From JANMJD01 sp963847945 (lineage in GTDB: Bacteria; Actinomycetota; Acidimicrobiia; Acidimicrobiales; Ilumatobacteraceae): a stretch of DNA of 64,000 nucleotides. Position 1 is the stretch's first letter. Each line of letters starts with the position of its first letter. The notes under the pieces were generated by a model. That model worked only from the letters and a program-made list of their open reading frames with translations, was not told the DNA's origin and did not search any database. The stretch lies in assembly GCA_963847945.1 (NCBI GenBank), contig CAWKBX010000020.1, positions 434,001 through 498,000 of the forward strand. The letters run 5' to 3'. Of this stretch, positions 44,766 to 53,902 are shown in pieces. The position numbers and the translations under genes are program-made.

Positions 44766-44788
44766 AGCCCACCGCAACGCGGTGGGCT
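44766..44788 (-). terminator. Rho-independent terminator after tRNA-Ala
   Basis: On the minus strand AGCCCACCGC, loop GTT, GCGGTGGGCT, then TTTTTG. A ten-base-pair GC-rich stem with a T-run, starting five bases after the tRNA. Confidence 0.85.
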
Positions 44789-44793
44789 GTACG

Positions 44794-44866
44794 TGGAGCT
44801 GAGGGGAATCGAACCCCTGACCTCTTCCATGCCATGGAAGCGCTCTGCCAACTGAGCTACAGCCCC
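44794..44866 (-). tRNA. tRNA-Ala (anticodon GGC)
   Basis: A 73-base cloverleaf: acceptor stem GGGGCTG/CAGCTCC with the G3-U70 wobble pair that identifies tRNA-Ala, D arm GCTC/GAGC, anticodon stem CTTCC/GGAAG with loop ATGGCAT (anticodon GGC), T arm with TTCGATT, discriminator A. No CCA end is encoded. A terminator follows. Confidence 0.95.
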
Positions 44867-44947
44867 GTACGAGTCGGGAACGCTACCAGCGAGGTCCCGA
44901 CGCTCCAAACGTCCAAACCGACAAACCGCCGTTCAGCCCCGAGATTC

Positions 44948-45532
44948 TCAGCCGAAGCTGCGACGATCGCGCACCCGCTTGCGAACCGGGCCGACAGCCG
45001 TGCGCATGACCAGGGTGATCAGCCCGGCCGATGCCAGCGTGCGCAGTTCGAGGGGCAGCTTGGTCAGGTATGGCGCAACGACGATCGAGGTCGTGAGGGC
45101 GACGGGGAAGACCCACGCGACGTCGCCGAACACGTGCTTCCACAGCGCCCGAGACGGCTCCGCACGGGCGGGCAGCTCGAACCACTGCTCGACGCCGACA
45201 GTGCGCTGCACACGGGTCTCGGCGACGACACCATCGAGTTCGGACAGCAGCACGGCCCGCTGCGGGGAACGCTCCCACATCCGCAAGCTCATCGCGTCGG
45301 CGAACCGGAAGATCAGGTGATAGTCGCCACCCTCGTCCCCCGGGCGCAGCACACCCGCGCCCAGGCTGCCGGGAAACGCCTCGAGGCGGCCCGCCATCGC
45401 CGCCGCCCAATTCTCGAACTCGGCCTCCCGACCGGGGACCACCGCACGCGAGACGGTCACGGTGACCGGCTCGGCTGCGAGCTTCGGAAGCTCGCTCGTT
45501 TTGAAAGCTCCACTGAGCATCGTCGTTGTCAT
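44948..45532 (-). CDS. Antibiotic biosynthesis monooxygenase (ABM) domain membrane protein
   Basis: A 194-residue protein: ABM-like ferredoxin-fold domain (VTVTVSRAVVPGREAEFENWAAAMAGRLEAFPGSLGAG, YHLIFRFADAMSLRMWERS). The C-terminal two-helix membrane hairpin (VFGDVAWVFPVALTTSIVVAPYL, LELRTLASAGLITLVM) is followed by a basic tail. Soluble ABM proteins oxidise polycyclic or haem-like substrates without cofactor; the membrane tail is typical of actinobacterial relatives of unknown role. ATG 45532. Confidence 0.75.
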   Translation of the reverse strand: MTTTMLSGAFKTSELPKLAAEPVTVTVSRAVVPGREAEFENWAAAMAGRLEAFPGSLGAGVLRPGDEGGDYHLIFRFADAMSLRMWERSPQRAVLLSELDGVVAETRVQRTVGVEQWFELPARAEPSRALWKHVFGDVAWVFPVALTTSIVVAPYLTKLPLELRTLASAGLITLVMRTAVGPVRKRVRDRRSFG

Positions 45533-45666
45533 GTCATCTCCACTCAACACCACTACGACGAGCGAGGATTCCAAATCTGATGCGCTAGCCGTCACACGCC
45601 GGGGTGCCAGTGGTCACCGGGAGTGACAACGGCGACGCCGAAGCACGGCGATTCGGCACCGAATCG

Positions 45667-46041
45667 CTAGGACGCCTGAACGGCCCAGTCGATCTTCGGG
45701 GCGTCCATGTAGAGCCGTTCGATCTCGTAGAAGGCCCGCATCTCGTCGGAGAAGACATGGATGACCACATCGCCGTAGTCGAGCAGTACCCACTGCTGCT
45801 CGCTGAGACCCTCGGTTCGCAACGGAGCCCGTTCGCAGAACAGCTTGATCTGCTCCTCGATCGACTCGGCGACGCTGCGTACGAGGCGGCGGTTGTTGGC
45901 GCTGACGATCACGAACGCATCGGCGATCGCCAAGATCTGCGAGACGTCCAAGACGACGATGTCGGTCGCCTGCTTCTCATCCGCGGCCGTGGCGGCCACT
46001 CGCGCCACTTCGATGGCCTCGGGCTGTGCTGTTGTTGACAT
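45667..46041 (-). CDS. rsfS: Ribosome silencing factor RsfS
   Basis: A 124-residue RsfS/Iojap protein: DIVVLDVSQILAIADAFVIVSANNRRLVRSVAESIEEQ and VLLDYGDVVIHVFSDEMRAFYEIERLY. It binds uL14 on the 50S subunit and blocks subunit joining when nutrients run short. ATG 46041 lies two bases from the stop of the envelope protein gene, and nadD precedes that; nadD-rsfS linkage is common in bacteria. Confidence 0.95.
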   Translation of the reverse strand: MSTTAQPEAIEVARVAATAADEKQATDIVVLDVSQILAIADAFVIVSANNRRLVRSVAESIEEQIKLFCERAPLRTEGLSEQQWVLLDYGDVVIHVFSDEMRAFYEIERLYMDAPKIDWAVQAS

Positions 46042-46043
46042 GG

Positions 46044-47316
46044 TCAACCTTCCGTCGCAGGCGGCGCCACGGTGGTCGCCACGTTCAATCGTTCGAGATC
46101 GGCATCCTTGCGCCACTGTTCGCCGAGGGTCAGCACGACATCGACGTTGTCGATGCGGTACTCCGGCTCGACGACGGTGTATCCGGCTCCGAGCGTCTTG
46201 AGAAATGCCTCGGCCTGAGCGCCGTCGGACGGATCGATGAACGAGATCGTATTGAGCTCGGGCACCTCCACCGACGTGTCTTCCTTCACGAGCACCACGT
46301 TCGCCCCGTTGAAGGCCAGTCGAGAGACCGCTTCGAGGGTCAGGCGACTATCGCCCAGCGGGCTGCGCACGTAGAAGGTAATCGATGAGAAGGCCGGCGA
46401 CACCGAACTCGGGAGCACCGTCGCGGTGACATGAATGACCTCGGCAAGGTACAAGTCGACCATATCGACGCCGGTCGGATTGGTCGTCGGATCGGTCACC
46501 GGCGTGGAGTTCAGCCGATACACGTGAGTCTCACCGGCGAACAGTGCCTGCCAGAACGTCGCGAAATCCGCAGCCGGGTCGGCGGTCGGCGCGGGTGCGG
46601 CGGTGCCCACGGTTGGCGGGGTCGTGATCGGGGTGCCGATGCCTGGCCCCACCCGCAGCGCAATCGTCGACCAGAGATCACCGATCCGCCCGAAACGCTC
46701 CAACTCGGGCCGACCGTCCTGATGGGCGGTCAACATCGCCGCCAGCATTTTCCGCGTCGGCCGAGTGGGCACCAGCGGCGACCACCAGTTGGTCGGCTCC
46801 GGCAGCGTCGGTGGTCACGACGTCGGTAGAGAGGTTGACATCGAGCGGTGCATACGGTGCGAGCAGGGCGGCTATACCTTCCGGCGCGGCGACCATCGAG
46901 GTCAGCATCGTGACGCCGAGCAGGCCCTCGGCTGCCTCGACCAACTCGGTCTGGCCCCCACGGGCGTAGGCATCGGCCAATCGGCCGACGGTGCCGTCGG
47001 CCAGGTTCGTTTTTGCTCCGACGGGCACCTGAATGATCGTTCCCCCCTTGACCGCCCCGTCGCGCGGCGGGGCCAGGGCGAGCAGGCTGACCGCGGTGAC
47101 CTCGCCTTGGTCGTCGACCGCGGCGAACAACGCCGCGGGGGTCGGCGGTATCAGAATGAGGTCGGGGAGCCCCTCGATGGCGTTTTTGCCTTCCTTGGAG
47201 TTCTTCAGGGTCTTGGCCGCCGCGAGGCTCAGCATCGGCAGGGTGACCAACCCGATGACCCCCGCCAGTCCGGCGATGATCGTGCGCCGGCGGCGCTGAT
47301 CGACCAGGGCGCTCAC
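46044..47316 (-). CDS. Putative LytR-CpsA-Psr-like envelope protein, one frameshift
   Basis: About 424 codons. GTG 47316 opens with a basic patch and a membrane helix (RRRRTIIAGLAGVIGLVTLPMLSLA), so the rest is outside the cell. The first part has LPDLILIPPTPAALFAAVDDQGEVTAVSLLALAP, with LCP-like strands; the Arg and Asp residues that define LCP catalysis are not all visible. Near 46775 the frame shifts; the C-terminal part (RIDNVDVVLTLGEQWRKDADLERL) resembles a LytR C-terminal domain. GTGA overlap with nadD and tight linkage to rsfS suggest a conserved operon. Cell-wall polymer attachment is inferred by position and partial motifs only. Confidence 0.6.
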
Positions 47317-47912
47317 GACGCATCTCCATACAAGCCGCGCTCGGCGATGACCGTGAGCACCGCCGGGGGCACGAGAAAATCAAGCGGACGACCATCGCGG
47401 ATACGCGACCGCAGGTCGGTACTCGATACCTCGAGGTGGGGCACTTCGACGCGGATCCATTCCGCGACGTCGGGCAGGTCGACAGGTTCGCCCGGACGAT
47501 CGACGACAACCAAACGGGACTGCTCGACGACTTCTTCCCACCGTTGCCACGTGGTCAAGCGGCTCGCCGCGTCGTCGCCCAGAATGGTGAACAGCGTTGC
47601 GTCGGGTTCGGATTCATGCAGCGTGCGGAGGGTATCTGCGGTGTAGCTGTCGCCCCCGTGGTCGATCTCGATGCGGCTCGCCCGCAGTCCGGCCACCCCA
47701 TCGACAGCCGCCTCAACCATCGCCAACCGATCTTCCGACGGCGTCAGCGGACGAGTGCCTTCCTTCTGCCAGGGGACATGAGCAACGACGAGCAGCACTT
47801 CATCGAGACCGAGCGCATAGCCAACGTTCAGGGCGGTGACCAGGTGGCCAACGTGGGGCGGATCGAACGTGCCACCGAAGACGCCGAGGCGGCGGCGGGA
47901 CGTCAAGGGCAC
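47313..47912 (-). CDS. nadD: Nicotinate-nucleotide adenylyltransferase
   Basis: A 199-residue nucleotidyltransferase for NAD synthesis: GVFGGTFDPPHVGHL with the HxGH-type site, DEVLLVVAHVPWQKEG, ILGDDAASRLTTW and the SSTDLRSRI motif near the C-terminus. It transfers AMP to nicotinate mononucleotide. Start GTG 47912; its stop overlaps the next gene (GTGA). Confidence 0.9.
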   Translation of the reverse strand: MPLTSRRRLGVFGGTFDPPHVGHLVTALNVGYALGLDEVLLVVAHVPWQKEGTRPLTPSEDRLAMVEAAVDGVAGLRASRIEIDHGGDSYTADTLRTLHESEPDATLFTILGDDAASRLTTWQRWEEVVEQSRLVVVDRPGEPVDLPDVAEWIRVEVPHLEVSSTDLRSRIRDGRPLDFLVPPAVLTVIAERGLYGDAS

Positions 47913-48190
47913 GGACCCGGAGTGTAGGTGGCAACCGGCACGTTGATCATTCGCAACTTTTGAGCCATCCAAAGCGTCTTTTACCATCTAGCCGCAGGAT
48001 CGTAACGCGACACTAGGTCTGATGTACCATGTTAGGCCCCCAAAAACACGGCCAACCGCCGTCATTTCCGCGATGACCCGACGTCTAGAGATGTACTACC
48101 GCCAAGCAACCCCGGCTTGGCGCTGGTGTGTCAAACGACACGCCACGCATCCGGAATCATGTCCCCCTACGAAGAGTTGATAGATACGCC
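47913..48190. promoter_or_regulatory. Divergent promoter region of nadD and sigma factor
   Basis: A 278-base gap with divergent genes on both sides. It is AT-richer than its surroundings around 47950-48060 and contains TTTTGAGC and TACCATGT boxes, which suggest several promoters. I cannot assign one with confidence. No riboswitch-like structure is apparent. Confidence 0.35.
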
Positions 48191-49018
48191 ATGAATGATT
48201 CAATCGGTCTTTACCTCAATGACATCGGCAAGGTGCCACTCCTCAACGCCGAGGAAGAGCGCCAGCTGTCCAAAGTGATCGAACTCGGTCGCGCCTCGGC
48301 CCTGAAGATCGGATCAGGCGAGTCGGGTGTCGAGCTCCAGCGAGAGGTCAAGGCGGCCGCCGCCGCCAAGGACCGCTTCATCCGCGCCAACCTGCGCCTC
48401 GTCGTCTCCATCGCCCGTCGGTACCCGCTGCCGCAGGGCATGGATCTGCTCGACCTCATCCAGGAAGGCAACCTCGGCCTCGAGCATGCCGTCGACAAGT
48501 TCGACTGGCGCCGTGGCTTCAAGTTCTCGACCTACGCCACCTTCTGGATCCGCCAGGCCATCGGCCGGGCCCTCGACCAGAAGGCCTCGCTCATCCGCAT
48601 CCCGGGTGACCGCTCCGCCTCGCTGCGCGCTGCGCTGCGCCAGGCATCGGGCGACGGCGAGACCCTCGACCTGTCGAACGCCGAACTGCATCGCCTGACC
48701 ACTCCCATCTCACTCGACAAGACCGTCGGCGACGACGGCGATGCCACCCTCGGTGACCTGATGGACAACGGTCAGGGCACCCCCGAAGACGCCGTGATGG
48801 CGATGGTCGACACCGAACTGCTCGACGAACTGCTCGGCACCCTCGACAAGCGGGCCCGCTACGCGATCGAGGCTCGGTTCGGGCTCATCGACGGCGAGCG
48901 GCGCAGCTTCCGCGAGGTCGGCGAAGACCTCGGCGTCACCGCCGAAGCCGCTCGCCGCCTGGTCAGCCGGGCCGTGGCCGGCCTGAAGGAAGATGCCGTG
49001 CGCATTCTGGCGGCCTGA
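48191..49018 (+). CDS. RNA polymerase sigma factor, SigA/SigB-like
   Basis: Sigma-70 family protein of 275 residues (start ATG 48191; GTG 48128 in the same frame adds 21 residues not conserved in style). Region 1.2 is DSIGLYLNDIGKVPLLNAEEERQL. Region 2 is FIRANLRLVVSIARRYPLPQGMDLLDLIQEGNLGLEHAVDKF and FKFSTYATFWIRQAIGRAL (-10 recognition). Region 4 is ARYAIEARFGLIDGERRSFREVGEDLGVTAEAARRLVSRAVAGLKE (-35 recognition). The short N-terminus puts it with group 2 factors rather than the principal SigA, though region 3 is complete. A good terminator follows at 49070. Confidence 0.85.
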   Translation: MNDSIGLYLNDIGKVPLLNAEEERQLSKVIELGRASALKIGSGESGVELQREVKAAAAAKDRFIRANLRLVVSIARRYPLPQGMDLLDLIQEGNLGLEHAVDKFDWRRGFKFSTYATFWIRQAIGRALDQKASLIRIPGDRSASLRAALRQASGDGETLDLSNAELHRLTTPISLDKTVGDDGDATLGDLMDNGQGTPEDAVMAMVDTELLDELLGTLDKRARYAIEARFGLIDGERRSFREVGEDLGVTAEAARRLVSRAVAGLKEDAVRILAA

Positions 49019-49069
49019 CCGCCAATCCCGATCCCCCCAACGGGTGGGTGCCCCCAGCCCACCCCTACT

Positions 49070-49111
49070 ACCGCCCCCGTGCCACTCCGGCATCGGGGGT
49101 GGTCTGTTTTT
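49070..49111 (+). terminator. Rho-independent terminator of the sigma factor gene
   Basis: Stem ACCGCCCCCGTGCC (49070-49083) with GGCATCGGGGGTGGT (49089-49103) and one bulge, then CTGTTTTT. Confidence 0.75.
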
Positions 49112-49179
49112 CCGGTCGTAGCAACGATGTTGCGTTATCACGTTGTGGATGGTGGGTGTCACCGGCCAGGCTGGTACGG

Positions 49180-50535
49180 ATGGCACGAACCTGGAGCCCA
49201 ACCAGCTGGCGCGGCTTCGACGCCGCCCAGCAGCCCGAATGGCCCGACGAGGCCGAACTTGATGCTGCGCTGAAATTGATCGCCAGCTATCCCCCACTGG
49301 TGTTCGCCGGTGAGGCTCGCAGCCTGCAGGCCTCATTGGGTCAGGTCGCTGCCGGAAACGCCTTCTTGCTGCAAGCCGGCGATTGCGCGGAGAGCTTCGA
49401 TGAGTTCTCGGCCAACAACATTCGCGAGAAGCTGCGCGTCATCCTGCAGATGGCCGTCGTGCTCACCTATTCACTGGGCGTGCGGGTCGTCAAGGTCGGG
49501 CGCATCGCCGGGCAGTTCGCCAAGCCCCGTTCGGCCAACTACGAACGCATCGGCGACCTCGACCTGCCCAGCTTCCGCGGCCATATCGTCAACGACCCGG
49601 CTCCTACTGCGGCTGCCCGGATCCCGTCGGCCGACCGCCTGGTGCAGGCCTATCACCAGTCTGCGTCGACTCTGAACCTCGTTCGGGCGTTCACCAAGGG
49701 CGGGTTTGCCGACCTCAGCCGGGTGCACTCATGGAACCAGGAGTTCGTCTCGTCGAGCGTCGAGGGTCAACGTTATGAGCAGCTCGCCAGTGAGATCGAC
49801 CGGGCACTGCGGTTCATGCGAGCCTGCGGGGTCGACACCGATACGACCGCGGCGCTGCACGAAGTCGACATGTACACCAGCCACGAGGCGTTGCTCCTCG
49901 GTTACGAAGAGTCGTTGACCAGGCAGGACACCCTCACCGGGGGTTGGTACGACTGCTCAGCCCACATGTTGTGGATCGGCGAGCGCACCCGTCAGCTCGA
50001 CGGCGCCCACATCGAGTTCCTCCGCGGCGTCGGCAACCCGATCGGGTGCAAGGTGTCGAACTCGGCATCACCCGAGTTCGTGTTGGAGCTCTGCGAGGCG
50101 CTCAACCCGGCGCGGGTTCCCGGACGCCTGACGTTGATCACCCGGATGGGTGCCGACAAGATCGAAGAGGGCCTCCGTCCGCTGCTGCGGGCAGTCCGCC
50201 AAGCTGGACATCCCGTCGTGTGGGCCTGCGACCCGATGCATGGCAACACGTTCACGTCGGTGAGCGGACACAAGACCCGCCACTTCGAAGACATCTGCAG
50301 CGAAATCTCCGGCTTCATCGCCGCCCACCGTGCCGAGGGTACGTGGCCGGGTGGCATCCACGTGGAACTGACCGGCGACAACGTCACCGAGTGCATGGGT
50401 GGCGCCGAGTTCATCGAAGATGCGCAGCTCGACGACCGGTATCAGACGGTCTGCGATCCCCGTCTCAACGGCCGCCAGAGCGTCGATCTGTCCTTCCGCG
50501 TGGCCGAGTTGATGCGGTCCGCCGGAGTTGGCTGA
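49180..50535 (+). CDS. aroG: Class II DAHP synthase
   Basis: A 451-residue plant/actinobacterial-type 3-deoxy-D-arabino-heptulosonate-7-phosphate synthase, first step of the shikimate pathway (PEP plus erythrose-4-phosphate). Marks: QAGDCAESFDEF, VGRIAGQFAKPRS, RVHSWNQEFV, CKVSNSASPEFVLEL and VWACDPMHGNTFTSVSGHKTR; Cys, His, Glu and Asp for the metal are present. ATG 49180 begins MARTWSPTSWRG. Transcribed alone; the sigma factor terminator separates it from the gene before. Confidence 0.95.
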   Translation: MARTWSPTSWRGFDAAQQPEWPDEAELDAALKLIASYPPLVFAGEARSLQASLGQVAAGNAFLLQAGDCAESFDEFSANNIREKLRVILQMAVVLTYSLGVRVVKVGRIAGQFAKPRSANYERIGDLDLPSFRGHIVNDPAPTAAARIPSADRLVQAYHQSASTLNLVRAFTKGGFADLSRVHSWNQEFVSSSVEGQRYEQLASEIDRALRFMRACGVDTDTTAALHEVDMYTSHEALLLGYEESLTRQDTLTGGWYDCSAHMLWIGERTRQLDGAHIEFLRGVGNPIGCKVSNSASPEFVLELCEALNPARVPGRLTLITRMGADKIEEGLRPLLRAVRQAGHPVVWACDPMHGNTFTSVSGHKTRHFEDICSEISGFIAAHRAEGTWPGGIHVELTGDNVTECMGGAEFIEDAQLDDRYQTVCDPRLNGRQSVDLSFRVAELMRSAGVG

Positions 50536-50587
50536 GCCGCGTCGGCGCCTTCGCCACATTTCGTCGTCGGCTGATTGACTGGCGGCG

Positions 50588-51436
50588 ATGCGCGCCCTGG
50601 AACTGATCGATACCTGGCCGGTCCCGGTCGCCGCCGCCGCCGTCATCGACGCGACGACGGTGTGGAGCCGCGGACCAGCCGATCAGGTGATGCGATTGGC
50701 GTCGGTGTCGAAGCTGATCACCGCCTGGGCGACCCTGATCGCCGTCGAGGACGGATCGGTCGATCTTGATGGCGTGGTCGATCCTCCCAACGAGGCCGGC
50801 ACGCACGCGACCGTGCGCCAGCTGCTCTGCCACGCCGGCGGCTACTCGTTCGATGGTCCGCACCAGATCACCCGGCCGGGCCGCAACCGGATCTACTCGA
50901 ACACCGGGTACGAACTGCTCGCCAACCACGTGGCCGGGCAAACGGGCATCCCGTTCAACGACTACGTGGGCGAGGCGGTGTTCGAGCCGCTGGAGATGAG
51001 CACCGCCATCGCCACCGGATCGCCGGCGAAGGACTTCCGCGGCGCACTGGCCGACATGATCGGCCTGGCTCGCGAACTTCTGTCGCCGCGTTTGATCGCT
51101 CCGTCGACCGCCGCCGCAGCGACGACCCCCCAGTTTCCCGAGTTGAGCGGGGTGCTTCCCGGCGTCGGACGGTTCGATCCCAACCCGTGGGGTCTCGGAC
51201 CCGAGATCCGCGGGGCCAAGCAGCCGCACTGGACCGGAACGACCAACTCCCCGACGACGTTCGGTCACTTCGGTGGATCGGGCACGTTCGTGTGGGTTGA
51301 TCCGGCGCGAGGCATCGCCTGCGCGGGATTGGCGAAGCGAGAATTCACCGCCTGGGGCCTGGAGTACTGGCCCGCGTTCAGCGATGCGGTGATCGCCGAG
51401 TACCCCCCGGTCACCCCTGAACCCATCGCCACATGA
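50588..51436 (+). CDS. Serine hydrolase (class C beta-lactamase / D-Ala-D-Ala peptidase fold)
   Basis: A 282-residue protein with the three active-site boxes: SVSK (SxxK), YSNTGY (YxN) and HFGGSG (in place of KTG). No signal peptide, so it is probably cytoplasmic, as in esterase-like members of this fold. It could be an esterase or amidase; a true beta-lactamase would be exported. The stop overlaps the ATG of the MFS gene (ATGA). Confidence 0.8.
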   Translation: MRALELIDTWPVPVAAAAVIDATTVWSRGPADQVMRLASVSKLITAWATLIAVEDGSVDLDGVVDPPNEAGTHATVRQLLCHAGGYSFDGPHQITRPGRNRIYSNTGYELLANHVAGQTGIPFNDYVGEAVFEPLEMSTAIATGSPAKDFRGALADMIGLARELLSPRLIAPSTAAAATTPQFPELSGVLPGVGRFDPNPWGLGPEIRGAKQPHWTGTTNSPTTFGHFGGSGTFVWVDPARGIACAGLAKREFTAWGLEYWPAFSDAVIAEYPPVTPEPIAT

Positions 51437-52612
51437 CGTCCATACGGCGAGTCGAAGCCACGATCCTCGCCGCAGGCATGGCGCTGGCGGCGAGCAACAG
51501 CGTTGTGTTTGCCCTGATGGGCAACCTGCAGGACACCTACGGGTTCAGCGGCCGCGGTGTCGGCATCATGGTCGCCACCGGCTTCGTCACCTCGCTGCTG
51601 GTGCAACTTCTCGCCTCACCGCTGGCCGATCGGGGCTGGTTGCGCCACATGCTCGTGATCGGCGGCATTCTGTCGGTCGCCGGCGACCTCCTGCTCGCCG
51701 CCGGGTCGGACCTGCTGGTGATGATCGCCGGACGAGCCCTGATCGGTGCGGCCAGCGGGCTGTTCTTCCCTGCGGCCCGAGCCATCATGGCGTCGCTCTC
51801 CGACGAGGGGCGATCGGCGCGGCTGGGCCGCCAGGCATCGTCGGAATTGGGCGGATTCGTCATCGGACCGGTGATCGGCGGAGCGCTCGTCGGCCCGTTG
51901 GGTCTGCGCTGGCCGTTCCTGCTGTTCGCCATCTTCGCCCTGGTCAGCGTGGCCCTCGTTGCCACCCAACCGCTTCCGACGCTGCTGCGCACGGCGGAAT
52001 CGGGTCGCCCTGCACTCGGCTTGCTGCGAGATCGCCACGTGTTCACCGCGGTGCTGCTGGCTGCCGCCCTGAGCCTGCCGACCGGGATGTACGAGGCCTT
52101 GTGGGACCGGTTCCTCACCGACCTCGGGGCGTCCGACAATGTCGTCGGCCTGAGCATCGCCGCCTATGCGATCCCGTACATCACGATGTCGTCGTTGGCG
52201 GCCAAGTTCGTCGACCGGTGGAACCCGATCCGTTTCGTACTCGGGACGCTGGTGCTGATCGTGCCGCTGACGGTGATCTACGGCACGTTCCGCTCACCGT
52301 GGCCGCCGATGATCTTCGGGGTCATCGAGGCGGGTGCGCAGGCCCTGGCCTACCCGGCGTTGCAGATGGCGGTGGCCGCCGCCGCCCCGCCGGGTCGGCT
52401 CGCGGCTGCGCAGGGGCTGATCGGGGCGACGAACATGGCCGTCGCCGCGGTGGTGTCGTTCCTGGCCGTCGTGGGGCTACGGGGTGTCCGGGCCGAGCAC
52501 GGTGTTCACGGCCTGTGCACTGGCCGTCGCCGCGATCGGGGTGACGGTTGCCATTCGTTCCGGCGACATCCGGGTGCGGCGGCGGGCAGGGGTCAGCTCA
52601 AACGCTCGATGA
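51433..52612 (+). CDS. MFS transporter, frameshift near the C-terminus
   Basis: About 393 codons and 12 hydrophobic helices: LAASNSVVFALMGNLQDTYGFSGRGVG, LLVQLLASPLADRGWLRHM (A/DRxG loop), GRALIGAASGLFFPAARAIMASL, and later helices. At 52473-52476 one extra G in a GGGG run shifts the frame; the correct reading continues GYGVSGPSTVFTACALAVAAIGV and ends RRRAGVSSNAR, TGA 52610-52612. The tail overlaps the thiolase gene by 20 bases on the opposite strand. Substrate unknown; coupled to the serine hydrolase. Confidence 0.8.
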
Positions 52613-53792
52613 TCATTGCCATGCCCTGGCCGCCGCCGACGCACATCGACTCCATGCCGTAGGTCTTGTCTTCCCACTGCAGGCCGTTGATCAGCGTGGT
52701 CATGATGCGGGCGCCGGTCATGCCGAACGGGTGGCCGAGGGCGATGCCGCCACCGTGGACGTTGAGCTTGTCCATCGGGATGCCGAGGTGCTTGGCCGAC
52801 GGGATGACCTGGGCGGCGAACGCCTCGTTGATCTCGACCAGGTCGATCTGGTCGATGCTCATGCCGGCGCGACCGAGGGCCTGGCGGCAGGCCTCGATCG
52901 GGCCGAGGCCCATGATCTCGGGGTTGAGCGCCGACACTCCCGACGACACGATGCGGGCGAGCGGGGTGAGCCCCAACTCGGCGGCCTTCGTGTCGCTCAT
53001 CACCAGCACGGCGGCCGCGCCGTCGTTGAGCGGGCAGGCGTTGCCGGCGGTGATCGTGCCGTTGGGACGGAAGACGGGCTTGAGCTGGCTGACCGACTCG
53101 TAGTTGGTGCCGGCGCGGGGGCCGTCGTCACGAGACACGATCGTGCCATCTTCCAAGGTCAGCGGGGTGATCTCGCGCTCGAAAAACCCGTTGTCCTGAT
53201 GTTCGCAGGCCAGGTTCTGCGAACGAACACCGAAGTGGTCCATCTCCTCGCGGGTGACGCCTTCATGCTCAACGACGTTCTCGGCGGTCTGGCCCATGGC
53301 GATGTAGACGTCGGGGAGGCCCTCACCGGGGGCCCACGGGCCCTGGTCACCGGCCGAGCGGGACTTGGTACGACCGCCCGAGTCCTTGAACGTCGCGTTG
53401 GGGGCGGTGTCGGAGGCGCCGAGGGCGTACTGGCTGACCGTCTCGACACCCGCGGCGATGAAGCAGTCACCCTCGCCGGCCTTGATCGCGTGGAACGCCA
53501 TGCGGATCGTCTGCAAGCTCGATGAGCAGTAGCGGTTGACGGTCACCCCGGGCACCTCGATACCGGCGAGGATCGCTGTAACCCGGGCGATGTTGAAGCC
53601 ACCGGCGCCGGCGGGCTGGCCGATGCCCATGATCAGGTCGTCAATGCTGTTGCCGTCGACCTGCGGAACCTTGGCAAGCAGGGCCCTCACGATCTGGGCG
53701 CTCATATCGTCGGGACGCATCGAAGCGAGCGATCCCTTGTTGGCCCGACCGATCGGGCTGCGGGCGGTGGCGACGATGACTGCCTCGGGCAT
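52593..53792 (-). CDS. Acetyl-CoA C-acyltransferase (thiolase)
   Basis: A 399-residue degradative-type thiolase. The acylated Cys is Cys89 in VNRYCSSS, the His site is in GGGIALGHPFGMTGAR, and the second Cys is in SMCVGGGQGMA. It cleaves 3-oxoacyl-CoA in beta-oxidation or condenses acetyl-CoA. ATG 53792; divergent from the HisD-family gene with a 110-base gap carrying the ribosome sites of both. Confidence 0.95.
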   Translation of the reverse strand: MPEAVIVATARSPIGRANKGSLASMRPDDMSAQIVRALLAKVPQVDGNSIDDLIMGIGQPAGAGGFNIARVTAILAGIEVPGVTVNRYCSSSLQTIRMAFHAIKAGEGDCFIAAGVETVSQYALGASDTAPNATFKDSGGRTKSRSAGDQGPWAPGEGLPDVYIAMGQTAENVVEHEGVTREEMDHFGVRSQNLACEHQDNGFFEREITPLTLEDGTIVSRDDGPRAGTNYESVSQLKPVFRPNGTITAGNACPLNDGAAAVLVMSDTKAAELGLTPLARIVSSGVSALNPEIMGLGPIEACRQALGRAGMSIDQIDLVEINEAFAAQVIPSAKHLGIPMDKLNVHGGGIALGHPFGMTGARIMTTLINGLQWEDKTYGMESMCVGGGQGMAMIIERLS

Positions 53793-53902
53793 GGGGACTC
53801 CTCGAGAGTGGCGGGCGAACCATCGCACCTTACCGATTGGTAACCAACCGACCGGAATCGGACACGGCGTACCGTTGGTCACATGAAGATCGACTGTGCG
53901 CT

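Noticed and set aside
43289..45580. A 763-residue plus-strand frame
   Set aside because: It lies antisense to the aminotransferase, the tRNA and the ABM gene; high GC leaves long shadow frames.
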